40,053 nucleotides of DNA, taken from the IMG/VR virus record IMGVR_UViG_3300037827_000472, positions 1-40,053 of that record; one strand, given 5' to 3'. The notes under the pieces were generated by a model, which did no database searches, was not told where the DNA came from, and saw nothing but the letters and a program-made list of their open reading frames with translations. A program made the position numbers and the translations under genes. This document shows, one piece after another, positions 36,663 to 40,053 of this stretch. This DNA is from a virus. The stretch's first letter is position 1. Every line of letters begins with the position of its first letter.

Positions 36663-37145
36663 TCATATAGCTTGATATTTCATTGATTTTATAACATCTA
36701 GATAGATCATTTTGCCTCTTTCTTCGGAGAGATCCTCTGGATGATTCATTGCGAGTGTCTTTCTGTTGTAACGGAATTGATCAATTGACCATTTAATGAT
36801 GTTGCTCTCAGTAACTTTACCGGTTGAGTATTGGTCCCATAATTCTCGGGGCGGTAATAACCAGCAGACTTCAATAACGTCGGTATTTGAATTTGCTCTA
36901 AATAGATAGCTGTTTGTTTGAGGAGACGGGCGGGAGATGCGTGCCTGCCATAGCATGCGCTGAGTAACGCCATCGTCCGCAGTTCGTGGATGAGCAAAGA
37001 GGTAAACATAAGGTGATTTCGCCTGTATAGCTAATGATGTTGGATTGGTCTTGAGACATTCTTCAGCACCGCGAGAAATTGTCTCCCATTGGTCGTGCTT
37101 AAAATAAGTGAGGCGATCGTGCGCTTCAAGTCGATTAACTTTCAC
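36663..37145 (-). CDS. Leftward conserved-type phage protein
   Basis: 160 residues from GTG 37145 (AGGG Shine-Dalgarno) beginning MKVNRLEAHDRLTYFKHDQW; a TTG at 37166 is possible. Motifs 'VYLFAHPRTADDGVTQRML', 'WQARISRPSPQTNSYLFRA' and 'LLPPRELWDQYSTGKVTE' form a compact pattern that I recall from several phage genomes, without known function. It diverges from the scaffold gene. Transcribed against the structural genes, so cargo or a separately regulated virion-linked gene. Confidence 0.65.
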   Translation of the reverse strand: MKVNRLEAHDRLTYFKHDQWETISRGAEECLKTNPTSLAIQAKSPYVYLFAHPRTADDGVTQRMLWQARISRPSPQTNSYLFRANSNTDVIEVCWLLPPRELWDQYSTGKVTESNIIKWSIDQFRYNRKTLAMNHPEDLSEERGKMIYLDVIKSMKYQAI

Positions 37146-37151
37146 GGACCC

Positions 37152-37180
37152 TTGCCTTAAATTCAATATTGTTCTTTAAT
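37152..37180 (+). promoter_or_regulatory. Scaffold promoter
   Basis: TTGCCT (37152-37157), 17-bp spacer, TTTAAT (37175-37180). Start near 37187, about 40 bases before the scaffold ATG at 37226. Lies between divergent genes. Confidence 0.5.
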
Positions 37181-37225
37181 CAACTTATCTTCAACCGCAT
37201 GCCAGCGTCAAGGGCAAAGGATAAT

Positions 37226-37909
37226 ATGACCATACCGAATCAAGAAAGTCAAGCATCTGTACAACAAGAACAGATTGCCAATAAAGAGATGAACTTCCGC
37301 AAACAAGAGCAGATGTATCAGCGGCAGCTTGAACAAGCAAATCAAGCCCGACTAGAAGCAGAGAGACGTGCAGACGAACTATCCAGAAGGCAACAACCGG
37401 TCAAAGATGATGATGAAGATGACGATCAAGAGCCTTATGTAGACAAGAAAAAGCTGCAAAAGACTCTATCAAAATATGAAACCAAAACTAACAGCGAAAT
37501 TCAAAAGGCGATCGAAAAAGCTAAATATGAGGCTAAAGAAGAAATCAAACGAGAGACCTGGCTAGATAGCAATCCTGATTTCAATGATGTTTTGCATATG
37601 GATAACATCAATCGATTTGCTCAAAAGGCGCCGAATCTTGCAAAAGCCATCCTAAATATGCCTGAAGGGTTCGAGAGGCAGAAGCTAGTATATGAGAATA
37701 TCAAAACATTGGGCTGTGACAAGGCTGAGCAACCTAAATCTACCATTCAGGAAAAGGTTGATGCTAATCGACGTAGTCCCTATTATCAGCCGTCCGGTAT
37801 AGGTGCGGCTCCTTATGGTGGTGTAGGCGTTGGTAAGGACTACAATCCCACAGAGATGAAGACGGCGTACGATCAGATGCAAGCGCTTAAGAAGAAGCTG
37901 AGGATATGA
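37226..37909 (+). CDS. Capsid scaffolding protein
   Basis: 227 residues from the ATG at 37226 (AAGGA Shine-Dalgarno). A long Gln/Glu/Arg coiled coil (residues 10-60), an acidic patch (KDDDEDDDQEPY), then 'ETKTNSEIQKAIEKAKYEAK', 'DSNPDFNDVLHMDNINRFAQ' and a C-terminal helix 'KTAYDQMQALKKKLRI' able to contact the coat protein. Highly charged, helical and placed between portal and coat genes, as phage scaffolds are. It guides shell assembly and leaves before packaging. Confidence 0.8.
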   Translation: MTIPNQESQASVQQEQIANKEMNFRKQEQMYQRQLEQANQARLEAERRADELSRRQQPVKDDDEDDDQEPYVDKKKLQKTLSKYETKTNSEIQKAIEKAKYEAKEEIKRETWLDSNPDFNDVLHMDNINRFAQKAPNLAKAILNMPEGFERQKLVYENIKTLGCDKAEQPKSTIQEKVDANRRSPYYQPSGIGAAPYGGVGVGKDYNPTEMKTAYDQMQALKKKLRI

Positions 37910-37955
37910 TGGAGAAAAATATCCAAGAATTTTTGAAAATCTACAAAATGGGGAG

Positions 37956-38144
37956 ATGATGCAAACACATCTCTGCGTGGTCTGCAAACAAGATTCGATA
38001 GGAGGAGGCTCTAAAGTCTTTGGCGGCATGTTTTTCAAAATGTGCAGAGAGTGCTATGAGGATGAAAAGTCTGTGCAATTGCTGAACGACTATTTGCTAC
38101 AGATTGATAGGGAAGATGAGGAATGTGATGGATTATTCCAATAA
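37956..38144 (+). CDS. Small zinc-ribbon protein
   Basis: 62 residues, GGGGAGA before a double ATG. 'HLCVVCKQDSIGGGSKVF' and 'MCRECYEDEKSV' form a two-knuckle zinc ribbon. A 17-codon frame (37906-37959) joins it to the scaffold gene by ATGA-type overlaps and may carry ribosomes. Function unknown. Confidence 0.6.
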   Translation: MMQTHLCVVCKQDSIGGGSKVFGGMFFKMCRECYEDEKSVQLLNDYLLQIDREDEECDGLFQ

Positions 38145-38310
38145 ATATTTTGGAAAGGAAGTAATTGTAGATATACAGGTCAAACTCAAACAGGATGATA
38201 TGACACCCGAAGAGATAGAAGAGTGGGAACATTTTACTAAGATTATCGAAGAAGCCTGCAGTAAAGCTGAAAAAATCATCAAAGCCAACACTGATATAAG
38301 GGGAGATTAA
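38128..38310 (+). CDS. Small acidic protein
   Basis: 60 residues from the ATG at 38128 (GAGGA five bases before, better than the upstream ATG or TTG). 'YFGKEVIVDIQVKLKQDDMT' then an acidic helix 'EEWEHFTKIIEEACSKAEKI'. Overlaps the ribbon gene by 17 bases. Unknown. Confidence 0.5.
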   Translation: MDYSNKYFGKEVIVDIQVKLKQDDMTPEEIEEWEHFTKIIEEACSKAEKIIKANTDIRGD

Positions 38311-38319
38311 ATTGGCTTT

Positions 38320-38439
38320 ATGGGGGAAAAAAAATCCAATAACCCTAAATTTTTGATGAATCATCGCATTTATCACCTAGGCATAAGAGTGATAAATAAA
38401 GGAAAATTTGTTTTAAGGCAAAAGAAGTGGCAGTTATGA
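38320..38439 (+). CDS. Doubtful small basic frame
   Basis: 39 residues (MGEKKSNNPKFLMNHRIYHL...). Its stop overlaps the ATG 38436 as ATGA, but the nearest ribosome site (AGGGGAG) is about 15 bases away and better suits a 13-codon frame from TTG 38312. It includes the inverted repeat at 38369-38396. Low certainty. Confidence 0.25.
   Translation: MGEKKSNNPKFLMNHRIYHLGIRVINKGKFVLRQKKWQL
38369..38396. promoter_or_regulatory. 8-bp inverted repeat TTTATCAC/GTGATAAA
   Basis: TTTATCAC (38369-38376) and GTGATAAA (38389-38396) with a 12-base spacer. Possible operator or hairpin in front of the 38427 gene. No T-tract. Confidence 0.35.
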
Positions 38440-38714
38440 AGAAACATGGTAGCAAAGGGCCTAAAAATACCCTTTGTAGATTATCTGTAAACGGTATAAC
38501 CTATACATGCACGCAAGTCAAAGCATTCAAAGAACGATGGAAAGAACAATTCAGACTCTATAATAGTGTTGATGAAACCAAACCGGATCGTCAATATACG
38601 CTGTTTTGCGTAGAGCTTGAAGAGTTTTGTGCCCAATGTCCTCATGAAATACCAGACGATGTTATCAACGCCTATGCAAAAACATATGGAGGCCGCGCTT
38701 CCTCTCCGCCCTAA
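38427..38714 (+). CDS. Small protein, unknown
   Basis: 95 residues from GTG 38427 (AAGG eight bases before) or 92 from ATG 38436. 'RLSVNGITYTCTQVKAFKER' and 'YTLFCVELEEFCAQCPHEIP' with four Cys. Mixed fold, no recognised family. Located in the small-gene module between scaffold and coat. Confidence 0.55.
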   Translation: MAVMKKHGSKGPKNTLCRLSVNGITYTCTQVKAFKERWKEQFRLYNSVDETKPDRQYTLFCVELEEFCAQCPHEIPDDVINAYAKTYGGRASSPP

Positions 38715-38741
38715 AGGACGGAGTCCCCGCGCGCGCATAAG

Positions 38742-38915
38742 ATGGACTGGACACAAGCTATCACAATAATGGGTGTGCTAGGAGGATTTATCTTTTGGCA
38801 AGTCAATCGAATTCACGATGATATTTCTGGAATTAATCGACGGTTAGACGGTCATGCACAACGCATTGATCAGCTCTACAGCATGTTCATAGACCTGCTT
38901 AAGGAGAAAAAGTAA
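38742..38915 (+). CDS. Small TM plus coiled-coil protein
   Basis: 57 residues: membrane segment about 7-21 (ITIMGVLGGFIFWQV) and a coil 'DDISGINRRLDGHAQRIDQL' ending YSMFIDLLKEKK. Clearly a paralogue of the following product (shared RxD repeats and DxLKE end). No Shine-Dalgarno in the GC-rich gap upstream. TAATG-coupled to the next gene. Confidence 0.6.
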   Translation: MDWTQAITIMGVLGGFIFWQVNRIHDDISGINRRLDGHAQRIDQLYSMFIDLLKEKK

Positions 38916-39103
38916 TGGACCACAAGCCAAGCTTTCTAAGAGATCATGCCGACACCATTACAATTATCGGCGTCAACATCGCTATAGCTGCAATCCTAGT
39001 CACAATGATTATATCTAATAGTCATCGCATAGATTCAGCAAATGCGCGAAGCGACGGCCTTTATTCGATTTGCATGGATATGCTAAAGGAGATTAAGAAA
39101 TAA
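38915..39103 (+). CDS. Small TM plus coiled-coil protein
   Basis: 62 residues; membrane segment about 14-34 (TIIGVNIAIAAILVTMIIS), coil 'HRIDSANARSDGLYSICMDM'. Strongly similar to the leftward 11930-12157 product and to its upstream neighbour, indicating duplication and dispersal. GGAGAA Shine-Dalgarno. Unknown role in the envelope. Confidence 0.65.
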   Translation: MDHKPSFLRDHADTITIIGVNIAIAAILVTMIISNSHRIDSANARSDGLYSICMDMLKEIKK

Positions 39104-39120
39104 CTATACCAAATCAGACG

Positions 39121-39327
39121 ATGAACGCAAAAATAACAAGCCATGGACCAGAAATGTGCGAATGCGGACGGTTATTCAAAGATCGTCGTGACAAAGACGG
39201 TAAGATGATGTGCTCTGCATGTTATACAGAGTGCGATGTCGCGTCACTGAAAAAATTATGGGGAACGCCGATAGATACGAACATGTCGATTTCGTTGGCA
39301 TATCATGAAAACATGCAAACAAAATGA
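39121..39327 (+). CDS. Small zinc-ribbon protein
   Basis: 68 residues. 'EMCECGRLFKDRRDKDGKM' and 'MCSACYTECDVASL' form zinc knuckles (CxC, CxxC plus one more Cys). ATGA-coupled to the next gene. Function unknown; one of several such proteins in this genome. Confidence 0.6.
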   Translation: MNAKITSHGPEMCECGRLFKDRRDKDGKMMCSACYTECDVASLKKLWGTPIDTNMSISLAYHENMQTK

Positions 39328-39434
39328 GAAAAATTCAACAGATGCAACTTCCCGCGCTCTTAATTTCCGGTGGTATCATGCTTGTCGGCCTATGTCTCAT
39401 AGCCGCATTTCTTGCATGGATTCTTAGCAAATGA
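39324..39434 (+). CDS. Tiny membrane protein, holin-like size
   Basis: 36 residues: short basic N-terminus, then a long hydrophobic helix (about 9-34, PALLISGGIMLVGLCLIAAF) ending WILSK. Overlaps both neighbours by ATGA. Expressed just before the coat gene; could be a small holin or other late membrane peptide, but no direct evidence. Confidence 0.55.
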   Translation: MRKIQQMQLPALLISGGIMLVGLCLIAAFLAWILSK

Positions 39435-39643
39435 ATGAACTTCCTTCTGTTGATGTGAAAGTCTACTTCAATGCATCTGATTACGAATATATTGTGACAC
39501 TTCTTGATTTTATCAATTCTTGGGAATATCCAGAACATAATGAAACATGTCATCCATTGGAATGGGGTATGATTAAGCAAAAAGGATCGAAGATTAGATT
39601 TATGGCGATGCCAACAAAAGACAGTCGTCCTATTGACAACTAA
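39431..39643 (+). CDS. Small protein before the coat gene
   Basis: 70 residues, ATGA-coupled. 'NELPSVDVKVYFNASDYEYI' then 'EWGMIKQKGSKIRFMAMPTK', a compact alpha/beta composition with three Trp/Tyr clusters. The capsid promoter overlaps its stop. Not recognised. Confidence 0.55.
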   Translation: MNELPSVDVKVYFNASDYEYIVTLLDFINSWEYPEHNETCHPLEWGMIKQKGSKIRFMAMPTKDSRPIDN

Positions 39644-39660
39644 ATTATTTTTTGCATAAT
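39633..39660 (+). promoter_or_regulatory. Strong sigma70-like promoter for the capsid unit
   Basis: A perfect -35 (TTGACA, 39633-39638) is separated by 16 bp from CATAAT (39655-39660), a five-of-six match to the -10 consensus. It overlaps the stop codon of the preceding gene and would start RNA near 39667, giving an untranslated leader of about 130 nt before the capsid start at 39800. It is the best-matching promoter I found before a virion gene, which suits the most abundant structural protein. Confidence 0.7.
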
Positions 39661-39686
39661 TGAAATTTCGGCCGCCTGCCGTCAAT
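39659..39686 (+). promoter_or_regulatory. Stem-loop at the capsid leader start
   Basis: CGGC (39669-39672) pairs with GCCG (39678-39681) around a 5-nt loop. The outer arms ATTGA (39659-39663) and TCAAT (39682-39686) also pair, across a 5-nt bulge. The structure lies at the predicted 5' end of the capsid mRNA and could stabilise it. No function is demonstrated. Confidence 0.4.
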
Positions 39687-39799
39687 GGCATTCGCGTATG
39701 AGGATCTCGCACCCTCTCTAGATATGTTGAGAACGGACGTAGAAGGTCGCGTCGTCCACCGATCACATATCCCACTAATCGTTTTCATGAGGACTTCTC

Positions 39800-40053
39800 A
39801 TGTCGATTACGACTACTGGGAACTTGGGACCGCTTATTTTGCAAAGCTTGGCTCCTGCCATGCTCTATGTCCCAACTCCAACAATGAATTACATCATCCC
39901 CGCGGATAAAGTCTCAATGCCAGCCAATGGTGGTACGACTTGCCGCTTTATGCGCCCACGCGCATTAGTACCGCCCACCGTACAGTTGGGTAACTCAGGC
40001 ATTGACCCTCCGGCTCAAGTGCCTCAACGCGATATCATAGATGCCCAAATGGC
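39800..40053 (+). CDS. Major capsid protein, 5' part (continues at base 1)
   Basis: This is the first part of the capsid gene. The ATG at 39800 follows an AGGA Shine-Dalgarno, and an in-frame stop lies just upstream at 39788. The protein begins MSITTTGNLGPLILQSLAP and runs through the circular join to the stop at 845, giving 323 residues in all. Length, position after scaffold, and sequence pattern fit coat proteins of the N4 gp56 family, which assemble the icosahedral shell. The recognition is from memory of the family and not from a search. The internal ATG at 24 is not the real start. Confidence 0.85.
   Translation, partial: MSITTTGNLGPLILQSLAPAMLYVPTPTMNYIIPADKVSMPANGGTTCRFMRPRALVPPTVQLGNSGIDPPAQVPQRDIIDAQM
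39927..40053. repeat. 127-bp terminal overlap identical to bases 1-127
   Basis: The final 127 bases match the first 127 bases base for base, and the capsid reading frame continues across the join. This indicates a circular contig (or a circularly permuted or terminally redundant genome) written with its overlap retained. A length of exactly 127 equals a common maximum assembly k-mer, so it is more likely an assembly overlap than a biological terminal repeat. The unique genome length is 39,926 bp. Confidence 0.95.

Overview
The window looks like one complete, circular genome of a short-tailed (podovirus-like, P22-type gene order) bacteriophage. The last 127 bases (39927-40053) repeat the first 127 exactly, so the unique genome is 39,926 bp and the major capsid gene runs across the join. 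A 127-base overlap is what a circular contig closed with a 127-mer assembly graph would show. The host is not identifiable from the sequence. A lipoprotein signal, a secreted protein and canonical Shine-Dalgarno and sigma70-type motifs fit a bacterium, probably Gram-negative. I recognise no integrase, no endolysin and no DNA or RNA polymerase.

Layout. Starting at 30.7 kb and crossing the join: small terminase, large terminase, portal, scaffold, then small accessory genes and the major capsid gene (39800 to 845). These are followed by a capsid-adjacent protein, a strong terminator, head-tail adaptor and tail genes (2.1-8.6 kb), three putative ejection proteins (8.6-11.7 kb), a leftward cargo cluster (11.7-12.8 kb), four fibre or tip genes (12.9-18.1 kb), a lipoprotein and three tiny lysine-rich proteins. 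A leftward early operon (21.8 to 18.8 kb) carries a RecT-like annealing protein and small unknown genes. At 21.9 kb two overlapping face-to-face promoters and an HTH regulator form a probable genetic switch. Rightward from there come small genes, a non-coding interval rich in terminator hairpins, a lambda O-like initiator with internal iterons, a DnaC-like helicase loader, many coupled tiny genes and two DNA methyltransferases.

How it works together. The switch region chooses between leftward (recombination) and rightward (replication) transcription. The initiator probably binds its own gene-internal iterons and the DnaC-like protein loads the host helicase. Methyltransferases may protect the DNA. 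Late genes are driven by several recognisable promoters, notably a TTGACA/CATAAT promoter before the capsid gene. Pairs or groups of leftward genes inserted between terminase, portal, scaffold and tail genes look like moron-type cargo.

Most striking observations: an HNH endonuclease frame nested inside an unbroken methyltransferase frame and flanked by duplicated methyltransferase sequence; iterons read in all three frames of the initiator; fibre repeats identical in protein but synonymously rewritten in DNA; and portal and head-tail adaptor genes whose best Shine-Dalgarno sequences precede ACG and ATC rather than ATG.
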